The notes below the pieces were generated by a model. The model was not told the DNA's origin. It made no database searches and saw nothing but the letters and a program-made list of their open reading frames with translations. Positions 8,968 through 17,249 of a stretch of DNA of 64,000 bases are shown piece after piece. The stretch comes from Escherichia coli (GTDB taxonomy: Bacteria > Pseudomonadota > Gammaproteobacteria > Enterobacterales > Enterobacteriaceae). Made by a program: the position numbers and the translations under genes. The DNA is taken from assembly GCF_036503815.1 (NCBI RefSeq), contig NZ_AP027764.1, positions 124,001 to 188,000 of the forward strand. The letters are read 5' to 3'. Every line of letters starts with the position of its first letter. Position 1 is the first letter of the stretch.

Positions 8968-11900
8968 TTACCACTGAATACCGGCACCGAGTGCGGCGGA
9001 GTATTCACCCTGGCTATTGGTACTACCTTGTAATTTGTAGACCCAACGACCATTGGCGCTCACCATCGACACACCTAAAGCAACAGCCGATTCACCGTTG
9101 TAAGTACCACCACCAATAGAGGCCATGCTGGCTCCCGGCGTGTAAGCCTGCGGCAGACCGGTCATTGCCATTGCGGAAGCGATACCACCGCTCAACTTGC
9201 TTTCGGTTTTGGACAGTTTGTTATCCATTTCAACCATGCGCTGATCGGTGTATTGCTTCGTTTCCTGCACACTTTGCTTCAACTGTGCATAGTTCACTGC
9301 GTCGTTGTTGTTGACGCCAGCGGAGACGTTGCTGATGCGAGTCGTACCGCCATTACCACCACCGAGAGTGATGTTGCTGTAGTCTATAGAACCATCAGCT
9401 TTGGTGTCGTAACGAACGCCGCCTGCCTCAGAAGACTTCAGCTGCGAAACGTTAACCGCATCGGTGGCATTAACACCGGCAGCAACGTTGGTGATACGGC
9501 GCTGGTTGGTAGAAGAACCCACAGAGATTGTGTTTTCTTCGTTGGCCACGGAGCCTGTACCCAGAGCGACGCTGTTGTCAGCGGCAGCAATGGATCCAGA
9601 ACCAATCGCCACACTGTCTTTACCCTGGGCGTTAGCATCTACGCCATCGGTGTTGGTCTTGAAGTACTTGGTGCTACCTGTGGTTACGATATCGCCAATA
9701 CCGTTTTCGATATTGGTAACGCGAGTATCCAGATTCGTCACCTGATTGTTCAGGTTAGTAATGCTCTGGGTATTCTGGGAAACCTGCGCATCCGTTACTT
9801 TCAATTGACCCACGTTGACCGCATCGGTATCAGCCGAACCAGCCGCGACGTTGGTGATCTGACGTTGACCGTCTTCGCTACCTACGGAGAATTCACCCAC
9901 AGAGTTCTGCGGTGCATCCATATTGTAGGCGGTGTAATTGGTTTGAGCGCCACGAGTGGTCGTAGAACCATTACCTATCGCAATACTGTTGACATGAATG
10001 ACTTGCGCATTGCTACCGATGGCAATGCCGTTAAGTGCATTGGCCTCCACATAGGCACCATAACCGATACCAATACCTTTATCGCCATTCACAATGGTTT
10101 TCGCACCCATTGCCAGCGAGTCAGTACCTACTGCCAGTGAATCTTCTTCCGTTGAATTAGCGTGGAAGTATTTAGTCGGCGTGGTTGCGACCGCACCAAT
10201 GGCATTCTGCAACTGGCGAACCGTAACGGCGTCATGGGCTTCAGAACCATCGGCAACATTGATGATTTGACGATATTTACCATCGTCACCAATTGATAAT
10301 GCGCCAAGCAGTTCACCGTCAGTTGTGTCATAACCAATCACAACACCTTCTTCCGACACGCTGGTGTCACGAGAACCTTTAACTATTACACGGCTGGAAA
10401 CGGAACTGCTACCAAGAGCGATACCTGTATCAACGTCACTGTAGCTGTCCTGACCGATGGCTACGCTGCTGGCTTTGGAAGCAACAGAGTTATAACCCAT
10501 GGCCACGCTGCTATCGCCTTTGGCAACAGAGTTATAACCCACAGCGGTAGAGCCAATACCTGCTGCGCTGGCATCGGTGAAGGTTAAACCGGTGTCATTG
10601 GTACGCACATAGTTAATACCTGCACCATTTTCTTCGATGTAGGTTTCACTGGTGTTACCGGCAAGCTGATTGATGACTTCGCTGTTCTGCTGGATCAGCA
10701 TATTGGTGTTAAACAGCTGAGAACCGTTGATAGCATCGGTGCTACCTTCACCAATGTTACCATCAGCAACGTTTGTGATAATGCTGGCCTTGCCGTCATG
10801 ACTGGCGTTGTAAGCCCCTTCGCCGTTATTGGCGGTCGCATCCCACAGCAGCGCGTTCTCATCAAGCGCATCCAGAGCGTCACCGACATTGTTGTACTCG
10901 GCATTTGCAATGGTGTAAGTCGGCGCAGTGATAGTACCGTCAGCGTTAACTTCTGCATCACCGCCCAGAGCATCAGCGATATATTTGTTAGTGGTATAGA
11001 GTTGTGAGCCGTTAATCGCGTCGCTGCTGGTGGCAGAGATTGCACCATTTGCGACGTTAGTAATCTTACTGGCAGTGTTATCTACCCCACGACCGGCGCT
11101 GAATGCACCAGCACCGTCATTGGCTGTTGCATCCCAGAGCAGGGCGTCATCCAGCGTGGTATCGATCGCTTCCAGTGCGTCACCAACGTTGCTGTAACTG
11201 CCGCCAGCGATGGCATAAGTCGGTGCGGTGATACTGCCATCCGCATTCACCACAGCGTTCCCGCCCAGAGCATCGGCAATGTAGTCACTAACGCCATAAA
11301 GCTGTGAACCGTTAATAGCGTCGCTACTGGTGGACGAGACTGCACCGTTTGCAATATCAGTGATTACACTGGGATCATTATTAATGCCGTGTTTGGCGCT
11401 GAATTTGCCTGCGGTTGTATCCCAGAGCAGAGCATCACCGAGAGAATCACTAAATGAAGTGTTAATCGCAGCCAGAGCATCCCCGACGTTAGTGTAGTCA
11501 GTGCCGCCAATACTATAGGTTGGCCCGGTTAATACACCTGTATCGCTAATATCAGCACCACCACCCAGATAGGACGTGAATGAATCAGCCAAACCGTAAA
11601 GTTGTGAGCCATTTATGGCGTCAGTGCTGTCAGAGGAGACTATGCCAGCTTGTACGTTGCTGATTTTGTTGGTGGCGTTAGTGCCGTGTGCAGCGGTAAA
11701 TGCGCCTGCGGCATCGTCCCATTTCAGGGCGTCTTCACCGAGGTTAGTCACCGTATCAGTCAGATTAGTGATATTGGTGGTGTTAGTCGCCACGTTATCG
11801 TTAGTGGTTTTCAGCTGAGAACCGTTAACGGCGTCGGTGCTGGTGTCAGATAGCTCACCAGCGGTGACGTTAGTGATTTTGTTGGTGGCGTTAGTGCCGT

Positions 11901-14505
11901 GTGCAGCGGTGAATGCGCCTGTGGCGTCGTCCCATTTCAGGGCGTCTTCACCGAGGTTAGTCACCGTATCAGTCAGGTTAGTGATACTGGTGGTGTTGCC
12001 AGCCACTTCGCTCGTCAGGTTAGTGATGTTGGTGGTGTTTGCCGCCACATCGTCCTTGGTCGCTTTCAGCTGAGAACCGTTGACGGCGTCGGTGCTGGTG
12101 TCAGAGAGCTCACCAGCGGTGACGTTAGTGATTTTGTTGGTGGCGTTAGTGCCGTGTGCAGCGGTGAATGCGCCTGTGGCGTCGTCCCATTTCAGGGCGT
12201 CTTCACCGAGGTTAGTCACCGTATCAGTCAGGTTAGTGATACTGGTGGTGTTGCCAGCCACTTCGCTCGTCAGGTTAGTGATGTTGGTGGTGTTTGCCGC
12301 CACATCGTCCTTGGTCGCTTTCAGCTGAGAACCGTTGACGGCGTCGGTGCTGGTGTCAGAGAGCTCACCAGCGGTGACGTTAGTGATTTTGTTGGTGGCG
12401 TTAGTGCCGTGTGCAGCGGTGAATGCGCCTGTGGCGTCGTCCCATTTCAGGGCGTCTTCACCGAGGTTAGTCACCGTATCAGTCAGGTTAGTGATACTGG
12501 TGGTGTTGCCAGCCACTTCGCTCGTCAGGTTAGTGATGTTGGTGGTGTTTGCCGCCACATCGTCCTTGGTCGCTTTCAGCTGAGAACCGTTGACGGCGTC
12601 GGTGCTGGTGTCAGAGAGCTCACCAGCGGTGACGTTAGTGATTTTGTTGGTGGCGTTAGTGCCGTGTGCAGCGGTGAATGCGCCTGTGGCGTCGTCCCAT
12701 TTCAGGGCGTCTTCACCGAGGTTAGTCACCGTATCAGTCAGGTTAGTGATACTGGTGGTGTTGCCAGCCACTTCGCTCGTCAGGTTAGTGATGTTGGTGG
12801 TGTTTGCCGCCACATCGTCCTTGGTCGCTTTCAGCTGAGAACCGTTGACGGCGTCGGTGCTGGTGTCAGAGAGTTCGCCAGCGGTGACATTGGTGATTTT
12901 GCTGGTGACGTCGGTGCCGTGAGCGGCGCTGAACGCGGTGCCATTCCACAGCAGGGCATCATCATTGAGACTATCTACGGCATCGGTCAGGTTAGTGATG
13001 TTGGTAGTGTTGCCAGCCACTTCGCTCGTCAGGTTAGTGATGTTGGTGGTGTTTGCCGCCACATCGTCCTTGGTCGCTTTCAGCTGCGAGCCGTTGACGG
13101 CGTCGGTGCTGGTGGCTGAAAGGTCGCCAGCGGTGACGTTAGTGATTTTGCTGGTGGCATCTGTACCATGTGCCGCACTATATCCCTTTTTAAGGGAGTC
13201 CCATTGTATCGTATTCGTGTTTAGATCCGCTAAGGCGTCGCCAACATTGCCATAAATACCATTTTTCAGTCTGTAATTTGGGGAAGTCACGACGCCCTGT
13301 GAATTGACGGTCGCTCCTCCACCAAGATTATCCGCTACTGACTTACTAATAGCATAAAGCTGTGATCCATTGATGGCATCAGTACTGTCAGTGTCGATAT
13401 CACCTTTTGCCATATTGACAATTTTTCGCTGAACTGTTGTGTTACCCACGGAGACAGTATCCGCTTCAGTCGCGACAGAACCAGCACCCAGAGCAACTGA
13501 ATTTTTCCCCTGAGCACTGGCTTGAGCACCAATTGCAGTGCCATTTTCTAAACCGGCATAACTGCCTTGTCCAAGAGCAATAGCATTTACACCACCTGTA
13601 ATACTACCATTACCCAGCGCGATAGCATTTGCGCCGTCAGCTTTATTCCCTTGACCGATGGCAATTGCGCCAGCCGCTACTGCCTGACTTTGATTGCCCA
13701 GAGCAATCGTGTTGTCGGCATCGGCAATACTCCCGGAGCCCAACGCGATACTATTAAGTCCATTTGCTTGCGCATCAGTACCCACTGCCGTTGCATTTTC
13801 AGCGGCCTTGGTCTCTGCGCCGATTGCAACCGCGTTTGCGGCGCTGGCAACGGACAGTCTACCTACTGCAAGGCTGTCTTCACCACTAGCAGTACTCTCT
13901 CTACCTGCGGCAATGGAGTTAGTTCCTGACGCCTTTGCCAGTCTCCCGAATGCAAGTGCATCCATAGCACTTGCTACCGTATCCTTGCCCAACGCTATGG
14001 CGCCTTCAGTTGTAGCTTGAGCAGAATTCCCCAGTGCAAGGGTATAATCGCTGGTCGCTTTAGCCGCACTGCCGATGGCGATTGAGCGGCTACCCGTGGA
14101 TACCGTTGCTTGCCCTAAGGCGACCGATCTTTCTCCTGACGCGTTACTTGAGAAGCCTAGTGCAGTACTTCCCACCCCGGAGTTCGCTTTTGCCCCAATC
14201 GCAACACTTCCTGTACCTGTTTGCGCCCCTGGACTCATTGTATTTGATGCTGCGATTGCACCTTTACCAATGGCAATCCAGTTATCACCCAGTGGAGCTT
14301 CGCCTGCAGCTTCTTCTGCGCTTTTACCACCGTCAAGTGCAACCTCAGCATAGGCCCCAACGGGTGAGAGTAACCCACCCGCAACCAGGGCAGAAATTAA
14401 CAGCTTACTGCGCCCGCTCTTCTTTCCGCGACTTTTCGCCGTTTCGCTGGCAACGCTATAGCTGCCCGTCGCCGGATTCCAGATAACTTTAAATATTTTG
14501 TTCAT
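8968..14505 (-). CDS. upaG: trimeric autotransporter adhesin, SadA/UpaG/EhaG type
   Basis: A giant outer-membrane adhesin of 1845 residues. It starts with an extended signal peptide (MNKIFKVIWNPATGSYSVAS) and a hydrophobic core ending near GAYA (about residue 54). A first YadA-like head of many AIALG/SVAIG repeats spans about 70-360, followed by a neck and a long stalk of DAINGSQLY-type motifs. Near 860 codons of stalk sequence lie near-identical 85-residue tandem repeats. Three further head blocks (TAVGYNSVAKG, GIGIGYGAY, SVAIGSGSIAA) alternate with stalks. The last ~90 residues are a coiled coil plus YadA anchor ending in aromatic W, the four-strand trimer barrel. Family members mediate autoaggregation, biofilm and host-cell binding. 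It is preceded at 43 bp by a sadB-like lipoprotein gene. Locus and partner match Salmonella sadBA; K-12 lacks it as far as I remember. The exact name (upaG/ehaG/sadA) varies by strain. Confidence 0.92.
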   Translation of the reverse strand: MNKIFKVIWNPATGSYSVASETAKSRGKKSGRSKLLISALVAGGLLSPVGAYAEVALDGGKSAEEAAGEAPLGDNWIAIGKGAIAASNTMSPGAQTGTGSVAIGAKANSGVGSTALGFSSNASGERSVALGQATVSTGSRSIAIGSAAKATSDYTLALGNSAQATTEGAIALGKDTVASAMDALAFGRLAKASGTNSIAAGRESTASGEDSLAVGRLSVASAANAVAIGAETKAAENATAVGTDAQANGLNSIALGSGSIADADNTIALGNQSQAVAAGAIAIGQGNKADGANAIALGNGSITGGVNAIALGQGSYAGLENGTAIGAQASAQGKNSVALGAGSVATEADTVSVGNTTVQRKIVNMAKGDIDTDSTDAINGSQLYAISKSVADNLGGGATVNSQGVVTSPNYRLKNGIYGNVGDALADLNTNTIQWDSLKKGYSAAHGTDATSKITNVTAGDLSATSTDAVNGSQLKATKDDVAANTTNITNLTSEVAGNTTNITNLTDAVDSLNDDALLWNGTAFSAAHGTDVTSKITNVTAGELSDTSTDAVNGSQLKATKDDVAANTTNITNLTSEVAGNTTSITNLTDTVTNLGEDALKWDDATGAFTAAHGTNATNKITNVTAGELSDTSTDAVNGSQLKATKDDVAANTTNITNLTSEVAGNTTSITNLTDTVTNLGEDALKWDDATGAFTAAHGTNATNKITNVTAGELSDTSTDAVNGSQLKATKDDVAANTTNITNLTSEVAGNTTSITNLTDTVTNLGEDALKWDDATGAFTAAHGTNATNKITNVTAGELSDTSTDAVNGSQLKATKDDVAANTTNITNLTSEVAGNTTSITNLTDTVTNLGEDALKWDDATGAFTAAHGTNATNKITNVTAGELSDTSTDAVNGSQLKTTNDNVATNTTNITNLTDTVTNLGEDALKWDDAAGAFTAAHGTNATNKISNVQAGIVSSDSTDAINGSQLYGLADSFTSYLGGGADISDTGVLTGPTYSIGGTDYTNVGDALAAINTSFSDSLGDALLWDTTAGKFSAKHGINNDPSVITDIANGAVSSTSSDAINGSQLYGVSDYIADALGGNAVVNADGSITAPTYAIAGGSYSNVGDALEAIDTTLDDALLWDATANDGAGAFSAGRGVDNTASKITNVANGAISATSSDAINGSQLYTTNKYIADALGGDAEVNADGTITAPTYTIANAEYNNVGDALDALDENALLWDATANNGEGAYNASHDGKASIITNVADGNIGEGSTDAINGSQLFNTNMLIQQNSEVINQLAGNTSETYIEENGAGINYVRTNDTGLTFTDASAAGIGSTAVGYNSVAKGDSSVAMGYNSVASKASSVAIGQDSYSDVDTGIALGSSSVSSRVIVKGSRDTSVSEEGVVIGYDTTDGELLGALSIGDDGKYRQIINVADGSEAHDAVTVRQLQNAIGAVATTPTKYFHANSTEEDSLAVGTDSLAMGAKTIVNGDKGIGIGYGAYVEANALNGIAIGSNAQVIHVNSIAIGNGSTTTRGAQTNYTAYNMDAPQNSVGEFSVGSEDGQRQITNVAAGSADTDAVNVGQLKVTDAQVSQNTQSITNLNNQVTNLDTRVTNIENGIGDIVTTGSTKYFKTNTDGVDANAQGKDSVAIGSGSIAAADNSVALGTGSVANEENTISVGSSTNQRRITNVAAGVNATDAVNVSQLKSSEAGGVRYDTKADGSIDYSNITLGGGNGGTTRISNVSAGVNNNDAVNYAQLKQSVQETKQYTDQRMVEMDNKLSKTESKLSGGIASAMAMTGLPQAYTPGASMASIGGGTYNGESAVALGVSMVSANGRWVYKLQGSTNSQGEYSAALGAGIQW
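11822..12841 (-). repeat. four 255-bp tandem repeats inside the adhesin stalk
   Basis: A 255-bp unit (85 codons) starting at 11822, 12077, 12332 and 12587 recurs with few or no differences. The last three start points carry the same bases for long stretches, and the first has small changes (for example AACGG for GACGG). Diverged half-units extend on both sides (11640-11821 and 12842-13110). The unit keeps the frame. Each encodes one KWDDATGAFTAAHG head-like insert, one DAVNGSQLKATKDD neck and two coiled-coil segments of the NTTNITNLT type. Confidence 0.95.
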
Positions 14506-14548
14506 TATTGATGTTCTCTATTCCTTGATATAAGCGCAGAAGCTGCAT

Positions 14549-15232
14549 TTATTTTTTGTTTTTCCGCTGCTGAGTTTCAGCAGGTTGAACAGTGTCGAAC
14601 TGGAGATTGGCCATATTGATGGACAATTTCAGATACTTCAGGTTATTAGGTGAAACGCCTTTTAATGTCAGGTTAATGTCTTGCCATTGACCAGGCATTA
14701 ATTGCAGGGTGGAATTCATGGTGGTGTTGAATAGTAATTGTTGCCACTTCGCCAGCGCTTTGGCATCGGTGGGTCTTTCATTGCCCCATGTTGCATGAAA
14801 GCCAATGTTTGATACGGGAACGCTTAAAAGGTTAACCAGCGAAATACGAATAACGCTGCCATTTTCAACCGCATCAATAGCCAGCACCCGGCCTGCCAAA
14901 CCAACCGAGCCATTGTTTAAAATGAAGTATTTTGTTTGTGCTGGGTTAAATTCGGTGAAGACAAATTCGTCCTGTTTGTCTTTGACCGCCTTTACTACAC
15001 CTGCCAGCACTTTAGTGGTGTTTGCAATATTAATTTGTTGATTTTCAATAAATTCTATCTTTCTTTTATATTGTTCTTGTTGTTTTTCAAGAATCTCTAT
15101 TTTACTTTTTTGCAATTCTTGCTGTTTGGCGAGATCGTCGATCAGATTCGCTTTCTCAATATAGTCACACCCAGTCAATACCCAGAGTGGCAATGTTATA
15201 AACATGCTTAATAGTGCTTTTTTGATGCTCAT
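14549..15232 (-). CDS. sadB: SadB-like inner-membrane lipoprotein, adhesin biogenesis partner
   Basis: A 227-residue lipoprotein. The signal peptide ends in the lipobox VLTGC, with lipidated Cys22 followed by Asp23, the +2 residue that retains lipoproteins in the inner membrane. A long lysine/glutamine-rich coiled coil (about residues 30-85, KQQELQKSKIEILEKQQEQY) precedes a globular C-terminal domain of the DUF3251 type. In Salmonella, SadB is a trimeric periplasmic-facing lipoprotein that helps the adhesin SadA reach the surface. Here it is upstream of the adhesin gene in the same order, 43 bp apart, so one operon is likely. Recognition rests on architecture and context. Confidence 0.85.
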   Translation of the reverse strand: MSIKKALLSMFITLPLWVLTGCDYIEKANLIDDLAKQQELQKSKIEILEKQQEQYKRKIEFIENQQINIANTTKVLAGVVKAVKDKQDEFVFTEFNPAQTKYFILNNGSVGLAGRVLAIDAVENGSVIRISLVNLLSVPVSNIGFHATWGNERPTDAKALAKWQQLLFNTTMNSTLQLMPGQWQDINLTLKGVSPNNLKYLKLSINMANLQFDTVQPAETQQRKNKK

Positions 15233-15795
15233 AGGGTGAATTCCTTTTCATGATCCCGATACGTTAACTGTTACGGCGTAATCATCCTTTTTATGAATGA
15301 TTCGAGTGGAAAATATACGTTATATAAATTTATAAGAGACTTTTTCTATTAATTGTTGTATTAATTGGTAGTGCGAATATGACATTAAATGTCAGACAAT
15401 TTCAGATTGTAGCCAATAATATTAATCGCGCGGATTTTAATGATCGGTGTCAATCAATGTCAAATGTTTCACCGGGTGAAAACACCGACCAGGAGAAATA
15501 TTAATATTCAGCATGGTGATGTTTTCTTGGGAAGTTTGTGATTCTAAGCGATAAATATAAATAATTAATGCCTGTTACAGCCATTAATATGTATTAATTC
15601 ATTGTTATCGCTTATATATCACTTTTTTATTCCATACCATAATTTCAGAATTTAGCCTGTAATATGCGCTTCAAAGAGCCGGTGAGATGGAAGCAATAGT
15701 GATAAGAATGTTAAAGATATCCGATATCTGGTATCAGGCTCCTGCATGTGCCAACAGGAGCGAGTGAATCGTGAGAGGCTAGGCGAGATAGAAGC
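15233..15795. promoter_or_regulatory. AT-rich region upstream of sadB-upaG
   Basis: A 563-bp gap between yibL and sadB, visibly richer in A+T than its surroundings and probably containing the promoter of the adhesin operon. It holds a perfect 13-bp palindrome GACATTAAATGTC (15381-15393), a nested long inverted repeat (15546-15613) and a GCTCCTG/CAGGAGC hairpin (15738-15761) past yibL. TATATAA-type motifs near 15310-15330 could be -10 boxes, but I cannot fix one. AT-richness suggests H-NS control, as for other adhesins (inference). Confidence 0.5.
15546..15613. repeat. nested imperfect palindrome, 68 bp
   Basis: Outer arms AAGCGATAA (15546-15554) and TTATCGCTT (15605-15613) are perfectly complementary. 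Inner arms ATTAATG (15564-15570) and CATTAAT (15582-15588) are also complementary, around an 11-base loop CCTGTTACAGC. The rest of the arms is AT-rich and partly pairs. Confidence 0.7.
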
Positions 15796-16158
15796 TTAAA
15801 ATGCGGTCTTAGAGAATCCGGTCATCTCTTGCAGGCCCATTTCGCGGCCCAGCGCGGTCATCGGATGCACAACTACCAGTCCGCGAACACTTTTCTTCAG
15901 CTTGCCCATATCAGCCTGCTCTTTTTTGGTAATCGCGCGCTGGAAGGGCATTTTCATCAGTTTTTGCGCTTCTTTACTGAGTTTCTGGCTGTGAACTTCA
16001 CGCAGGCGAGCAATTTCGGCTTCCAGCGTGGCTTTTTCTTTTTCCAGTTCGGCATATTTATCTGCGGCTTCAACCAGTGACAGGTCAGCCTGCTGATGGC
16101 GGATAGCGTCCAAGCGATCGCTGAGACGTTTGATTTCGTTTTTTTCGACTTCTTTCAT
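15796..16158 (-). CDS. yibL: conserved coiled-coil protein YibL
   Basis: A 120-residue basic protein with a long N-terminal coiled coil (about residues 1-60: [20 protein letters not shown], then [19 protein letters not shown]) and a lysine-rich C-terminal half ([20 protein letters not shown]). In E. coli it has been found associated with ribosomes; its role is unclear. The length equals that of K-12. It is divergent from yibT across 283 bp. Confidence 0.9.
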
Positions 16159-16441
16159 GTGATGACTTCTGATAGAGATAAATTTATAGCCTCTAGTATG
16201 CGCGACCAGGTGCTTTGTTCACAACAGATGGCATTGTAATAGTTCCAGATTGTAACCATTAATGTGTTTGAAAATCACCCAATCTATTGATTAATTAGGA
16301 AATTTAAAGAAAAAAGATAGACAACAGAAGAGGATCATTATTGAGGATTGAGCACGTTTTCCTTAATGTCATTTATACCGGGATCTAAACTAAAATTGGC
16401 GGCCGCGCATTTCCGGCGCGGGGTAATACGGAGATATCATC

Positions 16442-16651
16442 ATGGGCAAATTAGGTGAAAACGTTCCGCTTCTTATCGATAAAGCTGTAGATTTCATGGC
16501 ATCGAGCCAGGCGTTCCGGGAGTATCTGAAAAAACTTCCTCCCCGCAATGCGATTCCGTCCGGAATACCTGATGAAAGCGTGCCGTTATATCTACAACGT
16601 CTGGAGTATTATCGTCGGCTTTATCGGCCGAAACAGGTAGAGGAGAAGTAA
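16442..16651 (+). CDS. yibT: small conserved protein YibT
   Basis: A 69-residue soluble protein of unknown function, beginning MGKLGENVPLLIDKAVDFMA and ending RRLYRPKQVEEK, with no membrane segment or known motif. GGAGATATC precedes the ATG. It converges on mtlR, with only 10 bp between the stops. In the upstream gap, CGCGC/GCGCG arms around 16400-16420 could form a hairpin in its leader. Confidence 0.88.
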   Translation: MGKLGENVPLLIDKAVDFMASSQAFREYLKKLPPRNAIPSGIPDESVPLYLQRLEYYRRLYRPKQVEEK

Positions 16652-16672
16652 GCGAAAGGACTTACTTTTGAA
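16646..16672 (+). terminator. hairpin at yibT/mtlR junction
   Basis: AAGTAAG (16646-16652) and CTTACTT (16661-16667) pair around CGAAAGGA, followed by TTG. It overlaps both stop codons. It would fold in the yibT transcript, but is short for an efficient terminator. Confidence 0.45.
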
Positions 16673-17249
16673 AGGCTTTTTTTAAGCTGATTTTGGAAAT
16701 CAGCTCTGTCAGTGAAAGGACCATTGTTGATCGCACAGCCTGTTGGTAACGCTGAATTTGCATTGCATACAAACTGGAGTCTGCGGGTTCAAACTGTGGC
16801 GGCGGTGGTAACGCCGCCACACAGTGCAGCTCACCAAAGGGGCCAAGAATTTCGTCGTCGGTAAAGGCGTACTCATTGCCGTCGTGATTTAGTTCTTCAC
16901 GCAATGCCATCAGCAGTTCCGCATCTTCATATTCATGGCGGTTAATGACACCCAACCCGTAAATGAGTTTTAAACGCACAGAAAGATCGCCCAGCGGGCC
17001 ATCGCCGTCGAGTAACGGTTCTACAGCATACTTCACCGCGTAATCGTCTTTGCGGAATACCTGAAGCACCAGAAGATTTACCGCCTCGGTCAAAAGCTCG
17101 ACGGCGGTGATCAGAAAGCTTCGCACGGTTTTGCCAGCATTCAGACGCTCAAGCACACGGTTTTCAAAGGCCTGGGTTTGTTCCATTGTTGCCTGCATAT
17201 CTGACAATCTGTTATTCGGGCGCAGGGAGTCCTGCGCCTGGTCCACCAT
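16662..17249 (-). CDS. mtlR: mannitol operon repressor MtlR
   Basis: A 195-residue negative regulator of the mtl operon, belonging to the MtlR/FumE family rather than to a classical helix-turn-helix class, mostly alpha-helical. The sequence RVLERLNAGKTVRSFLITAV ... DGPLGDLSVRLKLIYGLGVI is typical. The ATG (17247-17249) shares one base with the mtlD stop (TAATG), so it is coupled to mtlD as the third gene of mtlADR. How it binds, and whether directly to DNA, is not evident from the sequence. Confidence 0.95.
   Translation of the reverse strand: MVDQAQDSLRPNNRLSDMQATMEQTQAFENRVLERLNAGKTVRSFLITAVELLTEAVNLLVLQVFRKDDYAVKYAVEPLLDGDGPLGDLSVRLKLIYGLGVINRHEYEDAELLMALREELNHDGNEYAFTDDEILGPFGELHCVAALPPPPQFEPADSSLYAMQIQRYQQAVRSTMVLSLTELISKISLKKAFQK

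Noticed and set aside
9253..10140. A 295-codon plus-strand open frame opposite the adhesin
   Set aside because: Shadow of the repetitive head/stalk coding sequence; no start signal and no recognisable domain.
11899..13119. A 406-codon open frame on the plus strand opposite the adhesin repeats
   Set aside because: It is an antisense shadow. The 255-bp repeat is a multiple of three, so a single stop-free unit stays open when repeated. No ribosome-binding site or independent family resemblance is seen.
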